64,000 nucleotides of DNA. Origin: Spirochaetia bacterium (GTDB lineage Bacteria; Spirochaetota; Spirochaetia; Treponematales; Rectinemataceae). The stretch covers positions 124,001 through 188,000 of the forward strand of contig JARKOY010000079.1 in NCBI GenBank assembly GCA_029975555.1, written 5' to 3'. This document shows positions 25,479 through 33,356 of the stretch, in pieces (position 1 is the first letter of the stretch; each line of letters begins with the position of its first letter). The notes under the pieces were generated by a model that did no database searches, was not told the origin of the DNA, and worked only from the letters and a program-made list of their open reading frames with translations. Position numbers and translations under genes: made by a program.

Positions 25479-27005
25479 ATGAAAGAGCAGGATAAGCCCA
25501 AAATTTGCCTTTCCCTCACGGGAACAACAATTGCAGAGGATCTGCGCATCCTCGAGCGATACCGGTCACTTGTGGACTATGTTGAGCTGAGGGCCGACTG
25601 TCTGGATCCGAGCGAACGTTTCTACATCCGCTCGTTTCCTGAAAAAGCGGGCCATCCCTGCATTCTCACCATCCGGCGACGGCAGGACGGCGGTAAGTTT
25701 GAAGACGGGGAGGGCGTCCGCCTCGTACTCTTTGCAAAAGCGCTCTCTTTTCCCATGGCCGACGCAAACGCCAATTATGCCTTTGTCGATCTCGAGCACG
25801 ACTTCAGGGCTCCTGTGGTGGAGGAGGCTTGCCGGACCTTCGGCACCCGCATCATCCGCTCGTTTATTTCTCGTACGGGCCTTCCTGAAAATCTCGACAC
25901 TGCCTACGAGAACCTGACACAGGAAGAAGACGAAATACCCAAGCTCGTCGTCCATCCCCAAAACTCGGCCGAGTTCATCCGCTTTCTGGAATGGTCTCAA
26001 CGTCGGCCGAAGCGCGCCCAAATACTCATCGCCAACGGCCCATATGGCCTTGCCTCTCATCTCTTGGCCTGGCGGTTCGGCTCTCTGTGGACCTATGCGA
26101 GCCCCCGGCAGTGCGGCAAGGAGACCACTGCTCCTGATCTTTTCGATCCTCTGGACCTCGTCAACATCTACAACTTCGACCTCGTCGATGCTGACACGGT
26201 GATCTACGCCTTAATAGGCCAACATTCTATAACCCAGTCCCTCTCTCCTTATCTCCACAACACCGCCTTCAGAAAAATGGGCAAAAACGCCCTCCTTATC
26301 CCCACTCCTGTCGATTCTTTCTCCGACGGGCTCAGGATACTCGAGTTGCTCGGCGGCAAGGGTGCGGCGATCACGGTGCCTTTTAAGGAAGATGTGCTTC
26401 CTTTCCTCTCCTTTCATTCCACCGATGTACAACGTATCGGCGCCTGCAATACGCTGGTATGGCGAAATTCAAGCTGGGCTGGCTACAACACCGACGCCGA
26501 CGGTTTCGAGCGCAGCCTTTTGGAATTTATGGGCAAGCAGGATATTTCTGGCTGTCGGGCCACGCTCGTCGGCGCCGGCGGAGCCGCAAAATCGATCGCC
26601 CTCGCCCTGTTCCGCAAAGGCGCGCGCGTGCTCATTCTCAACCGGACTTACAGCGCCGGCCGCGATTTGGCCAGAAAGTACAACTTTTCATATGCCCACC
26701 TCGACGACAGGGCGGCCGATCAAATCTCCGAGTATTCCAATCTCATCGTGCAGGCGACAAGTGTCGGCATGAAGGGCGAAGGAGACCCGATCAACTTCTA
26801 CGAATTCAAAGGCTCCGAAATGGTGTTCGACCTCATCTATCATCCCTCAAAAACCGCGCTGTTAAAAAGAGCCGAAGCGGCGGGGTGCCGCACGATCAAC
26901 GGCTACAAAATGCTGTGCTATCAGGCTGCCGGGCAATATAAACTCTGGATGAATGAGCCGCCGCCCGAAATCTACGCGCAGCTCGAACAGCCCGAACTCT
27001 CATAG
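25479..27005 (+). CDS. aroDE: fused type I dehydroquinate dehydratase-like / shikimate dehydrogenase
   Basis: The 508-residue protein fuses an AroD-like domain (about 5-230) to AroE (about 240-500), steps 3 and 4 of the shikimate pathway. AroE is complete: QSLSPYLHN, AITVPFKED with catalytic Lys, IGACNTLV, YNTDADGF, GAGGAAKSIALAL, NRT and the final GYKMLCYQAAGQ. The AroD domain keeps VELRAD, TIRRRQDGGKF and the Schiff-base Lys in IPKLVVHPQ (about 153). The catalytic His-Asp, expected in IIRS(Y/F)HD, is replaced by IIRSFISR, and the late SR and PGQ motifs are altered. The AroD half may be inactive. A five-codon frame (MDENI) ends in TGA overlapping this ATG. Confidence 0.9.
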   Translation: MKEQDKPKICLSLTGTTIAEDLRILERYRSLVDYVELRADCLDPSERFYIRSFPEKAGHPCILTIRRRQDGGKFEDGEGVRLVLFAKALSFPMADANANYAFVDLEHDFRAPVVEEACRTFGTRIIRSFISRTGLPENLDTAYENLTQEEDEIPKLVVHPQNSAEFIRFLEWSQRRPKRAQILIANGPYGLASHLLAWRFGSLWTYASPRQCGKETTAPDLFDPLDLVNIYNFDLVDADTVIYALIGQHSITQSLSPYLHNTAFRKMGKNALLIPTPVDSFSDGLRILELLGGKGAAITVPFKEDVLPFLSFHSTDVQRIGACNTLVWRNSSWAGYNTDADGFERSLLEFMGKQDISGCRATLVGAGGAAKSIALALFRKGARVLILNRTYSAGRDLARKYNFSYAHLDDRAADQISEYSNLIVQATSVGMKGEGDPINFYEFKGSEMVFDLIYHPSKTALLKRAEAAGCRTINGYKMLCYQAAGQYKLWMNEPPPEIYAQLEQPELS

Positions 27006-27032
27006 TAAGTAGTCAACGCAAAGGAGGTTGGA

Positions 27033-27908
27033 ATGCCAAAATCTGCGTTTGTCGCCATTGTTGGCAGGCCTTCGGCTGGCAAATCCACGCTTTTGAATGC
27101 GCTCTGCGGCGCAAAAGTCTCCATCGTCAGCCCCGTCCCCCAGACGACGCGCAATACGATCCGCGGTATCGTAACGCGCGCGCAGGGCCAGCTTATCTTT
27201 GTCGATACACCGGGGTATCATCTTTCAGATAAAAAACTCAATCTTAAGCTTCGAGAGCTTGTCCTGCAGGCGCTCTCCGATGTGGACCTGATTCTCTACG
27301 TCATCGACGCCACGCGGAACCCAGGGAAAGAAGAAGAGGCCATCATCGAGCTTCTCGCCAAAGACGACAGCCGTATTGTCATTGCCATCAATAAAGTCGA
27401 CCATCCCGACGCCAAGCCCCTCTTTGTCGAAGAATTCGTCATACCGCGCCTGCCGAAGGCAAAGCGCATCACCATATCTGCGACGCAGGGCACGAATTTG
27501 GACGCCCTCATCGACGCGCTGTTGTTGCTTGCACCGGAAGGACCCCTCTGGTATCCGGAGGAAATCTACACCGATCAGGAACCCGTGTTCCGCATCGGGG
27601 AGATTATTCGGGAAAAGGCCATCCTCCACACGCGCGATGAACTGCCTCACGCCATCGCCGTCGAATACCGAGAATCTTCAAAGCGATCCGATGGAGCTCT
27701 GTTTGCCCGCTTCGACATCCTCGTAGAGCGAGATTCCCAGAAAGCCATCGTCATTGGGCGCCAGGGGTCATTAATAAAGCAGATCCGCGAAGAAGCGGAG
27801 GCAGACCTCAAAGAGCTCTTCGATTATCCCATCAAGCTGCAGTTGCAGGTCGTCGTCGACCCGGATTGGCGCAAAAGCGATTCAAAGCTCTCGCGCATGA
27901 TTTTTTAG
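27033..27908 (+). CDS. era: GTPase Era
   Basis: The 291-residue GTPase matures the 30S subunit by binding the 3' end of 16S rRNA. G1 GRPSAGKST (11-19), G2 region PQTTRNTIRG, G3 FVDTPGYH, G4 INKVDHP and G5 ISATQG are present. A C-terminal KH domain follows (about 200-285, VIGRQGSLIKQIREEAE). AAAGGAGG precedes the start. It follows aroDE by 27 bp on the same strand, and its stop overlaps the convergent pth stop by 4 nt. Confidence 0.97.
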   Translation: MPKSAFVAIVGRPSAGKSTLLNALCGAKVSIVSPVPQTTRNTIRGIVTRAQGQLIFVDTPGYHLSDKKLNLKLRELVLQALSDVDLILYVIDATRNPGKEEEAIIELLAKDDSRIVIAINKVDHPDAKPLFVEEFVIPRLPKAKRITISATQGTNLDALIDALLLLAPEGPLWYPEEIYTDQEPVFRIGEIIREKAILHTRDELPHAIAVEYRESSKRSDGALFARFDILVERDSQKAIVIGRQGSLIKQIREEAEADLKELFDYPIKLQLQVVVDPDWRKSDSKLSRMIF

Positions 27909-28495
27909 GATCCCTGGACGGCGGGCCGAGGCAGGACTTTTTTATAACGAACATCGAACCCCTCAATGCCTTCGGAAAACAGCGCATAAAAAGTCTTCTC
28001 GGCCTCTGGGAACACCACCGTCTTCAAAATATCAAACTGCTCCTCGGTAAACGAAGACAGCACGTACCCCGCGATATCGTTGTGATCGGGCCTGCCGATG
28101 CCAAAGCGCAACCTCCAAAAGTCTCTTGTTCCCAAGTGCTCTTCCAAAGAGCGTAAGCCATTGTGCCCGCCAAGGCCGCCCGAAAACTTGTAGCCAAAGG
28201 CACCGAACTGCATCTCAAGCTCATCGTGCACCACAAGGATTTCTTCCGGCCGACACCGGAAAAAACGCGCCGCCTCGACGACGCTTTCCCCCGACAAATT
28301 CATGAATGTATGAGGCTTCAGAAAATACACCTTCTCCGGCCCCATCTCGGCCTGGGCGATATGCCCCTTGAATTTCGAACTCCAATGCAGCTCTGCCCCG
28401 ATGCGCATCGATTCGAGGAAGAGCCACGCGACGTTGTGCCGATGATTGTGATATTCCCTTCCGTAATTTCCTAAAAAAGTGCACAGTCTGATCAT
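27905..28495 (-). CDS. pth: peptidyl-tRNA hydrolase
   Basis: The 196-residue enzyme recycles peptidyl-tRNA. Key residues are visible: Asn in FLGNYG (about 9), catalytic His in HRHNVAW (about 20), VHDELEMQFG with the catalytic Asp (about 92), GGHNGLRS with Asn (about 113) and RLRFGIGRP. The usual GLGNPG is FLGNYG here, a mild variation. It follows the PHP gene with a 4-nt overlap and shares its transcript. Confidence 0.95.
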   Translation of the reverse strand: MIRLCTFLGNYGREYHNHRHNVAWLFLESMRIGAELHWSSKFKGHIAQAEMGPEKVYFLKPHTFMNLSGESVVEAARFFRCRPEEILVVHDELEMQFGAFGYKFSGGLGGHNGLRSLEEHLGTRDFWRLRFGIGRPDHNDIAGYVLSSFTEEQFDILKTVVFPEAEKTFYALFSEGIEGFDVRYKKVLPRPAVQGS

Positions 28496-29415
28496 GTTTT
28501 ACTCTTTCTATTGCCAGGAAATCCGTCGAAATTTCCCTTGAATTTCATAATGGTGTGTTTGCCAGACCCAGGACCGTGACAATCGGAACCATAGGTAAAA
28601 AAGAACCCCTGAGGTTTGGCGATCTCGCGCACGAGGCCATTGATCCTTGCGCTCTTGGCCTCGCTGTTGTACCAGTACAGTTCGACGCCGTCTACACCTG
28701 CCCGCCGAAACCACCCTAGCACCAGCCGCAATTTTTCTACATCCCTATACATGAGCGACGCGTCGTCATCCCACCAGTGCCCGATGTGAGGAATCACCAC
28801 AAAACCTCTGTCCGCATGGATAGCCTGCACCACTGAAGCGATGTCCGGTTTCTCAAGTTTGTATTTTTTCAGAAGGCCGCCCATGAAAAATCTTTTTTTA
28901 AACGCCTTATAGTTCATATCAGGGGCCACGCAGCGGCGAGCCTTCAAATAGAGAAAAAAGTCGACCTTACTCCAAGAAATCCTATCGGCGAGGGAGTTAT
29001 CGAACTCGAGCCCCGTTTTGTCCCTAAAAAGGTCCTGAAACGAAAGGCCTTTGTCGGGATACAGCTCCTTTGCCGAATCGATAAAAAATTCAAGTCGCGC
29101 CCTGCGTTTCTGAAGGGCCTGCCGAAGCAGCCTCTCTGTCTGAGGAGCCCACGGTTCGGCGTCAGAATTGGGGAAATACGCCAAAAGCTCGCTCTTGTAA
29201 TCAATCTGAGGTTCATATACATCGATTTCGCAGGCGGGAATCGCCGTTAAACTCCGCGATTCGCAGGCGCGGACAAACCGAGATACGCCGGCCATCGTGT
29301 CATGATCGGTGAGCGCGACCCAATCGAGGCCTGCGCGCGCCGCCTCAAGGGCGATCTCTTCCGGCCAGGACATGCCATCCGAAAAACGGGAGTGCACATG
29401 CATATTCGAAATCAT
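28492..29415 (-). CDS. PHP-domain phosphoesterase
   Basis: The 307-residue protein has the PHP metal motifs NMHVHSRFSDG (4-14), LTDHDTMAG (about 36), PACEIDVYE (about 61), VIPHIGHW (about 210) and GSDCHGPGSG (about 285). Relatives include the 3',5'-nucleoside bisphosphate and RNA/DNA phosphatase YciV (RnaAM). A middle insertion of about 80 residues (about 90-170) is helical and charged. It is the first gene of the PHP-pth pair. The substrate is inferred to be a phosphorylated nucleotide or oligonucleotide. Confidence 0.9.
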   Translation of the reverse strand: MISNMHVHSRFSDGMSWPEEIALEAARAGLDWVALTDHDTMAGVSRFVRACESRSLTAIPACEIDVYEPQIDYKSELLAYFPNSDAEPWAPQTERLLRQALQKRRARLEFFIDSAKELYPDKGLSFQDLFRDKTGLEFDNSLADRISWSKVDFFLYLKARRCVAPDMNYKAFKKRFFMGGLLKKYKLEKPDIASVVQAIHADRGFVVIPHIGHWWDDDASLMYRDVEKLRLVLGWFRRAGVDGVELYWYNSEAKSARINGLVREIAKPQGFFFTYGSDCHGPGSGKHTIMKFKGNFDGFPGNRKSKT

Positions 29416-29482
29416 TTGTTTCAGTATATACTAGGGTTTGTCTCCCTTCCATAGATTCACAGAGGTGGTTTACAATTCACAC

Positions 29483-30364
29483 ATGTTTCAGCTGACCGAT
29501 GCTGTGTTGGAACGAATCATCTTCGCCATGGAGAATCAGTCAAATGAAATGCTCATCGATCTCGAAACGGGCGACTGTGTCAATGCTGCCGGCCCCTCCG
29601 AACGATATGTAAGGCCTCCATCCTGGGATTCTCGACGGGGCTTTGCGATTCTCGAAGCCTTTGCGGCCACGGTCGCCTCGCCGCCAGAGCTCAAATTGGC
29701 ACTCAACGCCGCGCTGCGCCGGGGGAAGGGTGTATTCAAGGCGTTCCGCCAGGCCCTTTCGACAGACGAGGCTCTGTTCCGACGCTTCCAGGACTTCAAG
29801 TTCCGGGCCATGCGTCCTGTCGTCGAAGCGTGGCTCGAGTCCCTCCTCGAAGAACAGAAACTCGAAAAACTTAAGGAAGAGCCTGAGGATATAGGCGATA
29901 TCATCGCCTCGGAAGTGGAATTCAACGTCATGTTCATCAAGGAAATCCCATTCAGCCTTGAAAGCTTTCTCAGCACCTATGCAGAGGAGTGCTTTGCGTC
30001 GGTGCCTTCGCTTCTCCGCGCATGGTGGGTCTCTACCCTGCGCGACAAGATGCAAAGTTCGGAAGATTCGACATTCGTCTCTTTCGCAACGGTCGACGGC
30101 GCACATCCCCTCGTGTTCGGTATTTTTATGCTGCAGTCTTTTCAAGGCCGCCCGCTCTGTACCGTAGAAGGGATTTTCGGAAGCAAGGAGAGTGCAATGT
30201 TGAGCCTCGAGTGGCCTCTCATCGATGTCATTTCCTCATACGTCTCTCAAAGAGGCACAAATTTCATGATACTCGAAGGCCCTCTGTTCCCGTCACCGAT
30301 ACCAGAAGAGGCGACCTCACATGGATTCGTACAGAGCGGCAGTGTCTTCTATAAAACGCTTTGA
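29483..30364 (+). CDS. UPF0158-like protein with extra C-terminal domain
   Basis: The protein has 293 residues from the ATG at 29483 (MFQLTDAVLERIIFAME). A start at 29438 is possible, and neither has a strong ribosome site. The first about 130 residues match the UPF0158 pattern: MLIDLETGDCV, a tyrosine/arginine block, FAATVASPPELKLALNAALRRGKGVFKAFRQ and the tryptophan in VEAWLESL. A second domain (about 165-293) ends TSHGFVQSGSVFYKTL, which vaguely resembles a GNAT acetyltransferase end. Function is unknown. It is divergent from the PHP gene. Confidence 0.65.
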   Translation: MFQLTDAVLERIIFAMENQSNEMLIDLETGDCVNAAGPSERYVRPPSWDSRRGFAILEAFAATVASPPELKLALNAALRRGKGVFKAFRQALSTDEALFRRFQDFKFRAMRPVVEAWLESLLEEQKLEKLKEEPEDIGDIIASEVEFNVMFIKEIPFSLESFLSTYAEECFASVPSLLRAWWVSTLRDKMQSSEDSTFVSFATVDGAHPLVFGIFMLQSFQGRPLCTVEGIFGSKESAMLSLEWPLIDVISSYVSQRGTNFMILEGPLFPSPIPEEATSHGFVQSGSVFYKTL

Positions 30365-30421
30365 CAATTATGACAAATTCTGAGAAAATGTAAAATCTGT
30401 GACTATGTACATGGAGGGCTT

Positions 30422-31342
30422 ATGAAAACCTGCTTTCTTTTTCCAGGTCAGGGCGCGCAGTTTCCCGGCATGGCCAAGGATTTCTTCGAGACGAGCAAAG
30501 CCGTACGCACCCTGTTTCAAGCAGCGTCCGATGCCGCATCAATGGACTTAAAAAAACTACTCTTCGAAAGCGACGAAGAGACGCTCAGACAGACAAAAAA
30601 CACGCAGATCGCGATGGTCACCGCCGAGGCTGCGGCGGCACTCTCAGCGAAGGAACACGGCATTAAGCCTGCCGGCGCTGCGGGCTTCTCCGTCGGCGAG
30701 TGGCCGGCTCTCGCCGAAGCCGGTGTCATAAGCCTCTACGACATGTTCCGCCTGGTCGCCGAACGTGGTCGTCTGATGGATGAAGCGGGAAAACATTCCG
30801 GTAGCTCGACGATGAGCGCAGTGCTCTACCTTTCTCCGGAAAAAATCGAACACGTGATCCGAGAGGCTGGATTGAAGCAATGCTGGATAGCGAACTACAA
30901 CAGCCCCACGCAGTGCGTCATTTCCGGCACGGAAGCGGACATCGCCGTTGCGGAGGAAAAGCTCCGCCAGGCTGGAGCCAAACGCGTCATCCGCCTCAAG
31001 GTGTCGGGCGCCTTTCATTCTCCACTCATGCAGGAAGCCTACGAAGCATTTAAAGAAATCGTCGATGCGACGCCCTTTTCCGACCCCAAAATCGATCTGT
31101 ACTCGAACGTCACCGGCAAAAAAATACTCAGCGGAACAGAAGCCAAGCACTACGCCTCCTTGCAGATCATCTCCCCCGTGCGATGGATCGATGAAGAGGC
31201 GAACATCACGGCCGATGGATTCGACCAGTGTCTCGAGACCGGCCCCGGCAACGTCCTCACAGGGCTTTGGAAGGCCTCAGGTTCTCCGATTCCCTGTGTC
31301 GCGGCAGGCACGCTCGATGCGCTCGTTTCACTTTCGCTCTAG
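30422..31342 (+). CDS. fabD: malonyl-CoA:ACP transacylase
   Basis: The 306-residue enzyme loads malonate on acyl carrier protein. FPGQGAQFPGMA opens the protein, the nucleophile elbow is GFSVGEW (Ser about 90), ERGRLMDEAG carries the carboxylate-binding Arg, and the catalytic His is in SGAFHSPLM (about 198). The elbow has Phe where GHSxGE is usual. GGAGGG precedes the start. It is the first gene of fabD-fabG-fabF; no acpP or fabH is seen here. TTGACA and TAAAAT-like elements occur at 30361-30396, but their spacing is poor. Confidence 0.95.
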   Translation: MKTCFLFPGQGAQFPGMAKDFFETSKAVRTLFQAASDAASMDLKKLLFESDEETLRQTKNTQIAMVTAEAAAALSAKEHGIKPAGAAGFSVGEWPALAEAGVISLYDMFRLVAERGRLMDEAGKHSGSSTMSAVLYLSPEKIEHVIREAGLKQCWIANYNSPTQCVISGTEADIAVAEEKLRQAGAKRVIRLKVSGAFHSPLMQEAYEAFKEIVDATPFSDPKIDLYSNVTGKKILSGTEAKHYASLQIISPVRWIDEEANITADGFDQCLETGPGNVLTGLWKASGSPIPCVAAGTLDALVSLSL

Positions 31343-31402
31343 CATTTCTATGCCAAATGCTGAATCAGAGGTGAACCGTTGAACCACAGAGGAGGAAAGA
31401 CC

Positions 31403-32113
31403 ATGAGCGGACTGTTGTCTGATAAAATATGCGTCGTCACAGGAGCATCGCGGGGCATAGGGCTCGCGATCGCGCTTCGCTTCAAAGACGAAGGCGCACG
31501 CGTGTATGGCCTTTCGCGCACGAAGCCCGACGCAGATATCTTTTGGATTTCGTGCGACATCACGGATGAGTCGTCGATAGAATCGGCCATCCATGCCATA
31601 ACCCAAAAGGAAAACCGTATCGATGTCCTCGTGAACAATGCCGGCATTACGCGCGACGGGCTTTTCATGCGCATGAAGACCGAAGACTGGGATGCTGTTT
31701 TGACGGCAAATCTGCGCAGCGCTTTTCTTTTGAGCCGGGCCGTTTCGCGACTTATGCTGAAACAGCGGAGCGGCTGCATTCTCAACATGTCGAGCGTCGT
31801 GGGGCTGCACGGAAACGGAGGTCAGGCGAACTATGCTGCATCCAAGGCGGGGCTCATAGGCCTTACCAAGAGCCTCGCCAAAGAACTTTCGTCCCGGAAT
31901 ATCCGCGTCAACGCAATAGCCCCTGGATATATCGAAACGTCCATGACGGCCGTCCTGCCCGAATCCGTCAGGGAAAACTTGAAAATGACCATTCCACTGC
32001 AGCGCCCCGGAAGGCCGGAAGAGGTGGCCGAAGCAGCCCTCTTCCTCTGCAGCGATGCGGCAGCATATATTACAGGAGTTGTATTAAACGTCGACGGCGG
32101 CATGGGGATGTAG
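31403..32113 (+). CDS. fabG: 3-oxoacyl-[ACP] reductase
   Basis: The 236-residue short-chain dehydrogenase has TGASRGIGLAIA (cofactor loop, about 12), NNAGITRDG, catalytic Ser in NMSSVVG and Tyr-Lys in NYAASKAG (about 143/147), and ends with the FabG-type ITGVVLNVDGGMGM. It reduces 3-oxoacyl-ACP with NADPH in fatty-acid elongation. AGAGGAGG precedes the ATG at 31403; a frame from 31379 lacks such a site. FabF follows 4 bp downstream. Confidence 0.95.
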   Translation: MSGLLSDKICVVTGASRGIGLAIALRFKDEGARVYGLSRTKPDADIFWISCDITDESSIESAIHAITQKENRIDVLVNNAGITRDGLFMRMKTEDWDAVLTANLRSAFLLSRAVSRLMLKQRSGCILNMSSVVGLHGNGGQANYAASKAGLIGLTKSLAKELSSRNIRVNAIAPGYIETSMTAVLPESVRENLKMTIPLQRPGRPEEVAEAALFLCSDAAAYITGVVLNVDGGMGM

Positions 32114-32117
32114 CGGT

Positions 32118-33356
32118 ATGAGTAAACGAAGAGTAGTTGTGACTGGTTTTGGTGTCGTAAGTCCTTTGGGGAACGATGTCACTTCCTTCTGGGCGAACGT
32201 CAAAGCCAACAGATCGGGGATAGGGCCGATCACGCTCATCGATGCATCGGACCTCGCGGTGAAGATCGCAGGAGAAGTCAAGGGTTTCGATCCGGCATTG
32301 CGGATAGACCCCAGAGAGTCCAAAAAGATGGACCGGTTTGCACAATTTGCCGTGTACGCTGCGCTTGAAGCCCTGGAGTCGGCGAAGCTTCAGAAAGATT
32401 CTCTCGATCCCATAAGGACGGGCGTCTGCCTTGGAACCGGACAAGGCGGGTCCAACACTATAGAAGAGGCCGTGGTCCGCCTGACGGAGCGAGGTCCGAG
32501 CCGCGTTCCCCCGCTCACCGTAGCAAAAGGGCTTGCGAATTTCGGGGCCGCACAGATTGCGCTCTCGCTTGGCGTGCACGGGCCGAACATGACTGTCGTC
32601 ACCGCCTGTGCCGCAGCGACGGACGCCATTGGCCAAGCAATGCACCTCATCCGCGACGGACACGCGGACATCATGTTTTCCGGCGGGGCCGAGGCGAGCA
32701 TCGTACGCATGTGCATGTCGAGCTTCATCAACATCCAAGCCCTCTCGTCTCGAAACGACGAGCCGGAAAAGGCCTCGCGCCCCTTCGACAAAGACCGCGA
32801 CGGATTTATCATGTCCGAAGGTGCAGGCATCCTCGTGCTTGAAGCATACGAACACGCAAAAGCCCGTGGTGCGACGATCTACGCTGAAATCGCAGGCTTC
32901 GGCACGACCTGCGACGCCCACCACCTAACGGCGCCGGACCCCGAAGGCCTTTGGGTCGCCAAGGCGATCGAACTGGCCCTCAACGATGCAGGCATGAGGC
33001 CGGAAGACATCGACTACGTGAGCGCTCACGGCACCTCGACACCCCTCAACGACCCCATCGAGACCAAGGCCATCAAACACGCCTTCGGACAACATGCCTA
33101 TAAACTCAAAATATCGAGCCTCAAATCCATGATCGGACACTGCATCGGCGCAGCGGGGGCCATTGAGACGATCGCCGCAATCCTCGGAATGAACGAAGGC
33201 TACATTCACCCCACCATCAATCTCGACAATCCTGATCCAGAATGCGATCTCGACTACGTCCCCAACAAAGGCATTCATATGCCTGTCCGTGCCTTTGTCA
33301 AAGAATCGATGGGGTTCGGCGGGCAGAATGCCGTGCTTGTCATAAGCCGACCATGA
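32118..33356 (+). CDS. fabF: 3-oxoacyl-[ACP] synthase II
   Basis: The 412-residue condensing enzyme has the Cys-His-His triad in VTACAAATDAIG (about 163), SAHGTSTPLNDPIE (about 302) and MIGHCIGAAGAIE (about 338). It also carries the FabF-type GFGGQNA near the end. It elongates acyl-ACP with malonyl-ACP. It is the third gene of the fab cluster, and its stop codon overlaps the GlgX ATG (CCATGA). Confidence 0.96.
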   Translation: MSKRRVVVTGFGVVSPLGNDVTSFWANVKANRSGIGPITLIDASDLAVKIAGEVKGFDPALRIDPRESKKMDRFAQFAVYAALEALESAKLQKDSLDPIRTGVCLGTGQGGSNTIEEAVVRLTERGPSRVPPLTVAKGLANFGAAQIALSLGVHGPNMTVVTACAAATDAIGQAMHLIRDGHADIMFSGGAEASIVRMCMSSFINIQALSSRNDEPEKASRPFDKDRDGFIMSEGAGILVLEAYEHAKARGATIYAEIAGFGTTCDAHHLTAPDPEGLWVAKAIELALNDAGMRPEDIDYVSAHGTSTPLNDPIETKAIKHAFGQHAYKLKISSLKSMIGHCIGAAGAIETIAAILGMNEGYIHPTINLDNPDPECDLDYVPNKGIHMPVRAFVKESMGFGGQNAVLVISRP

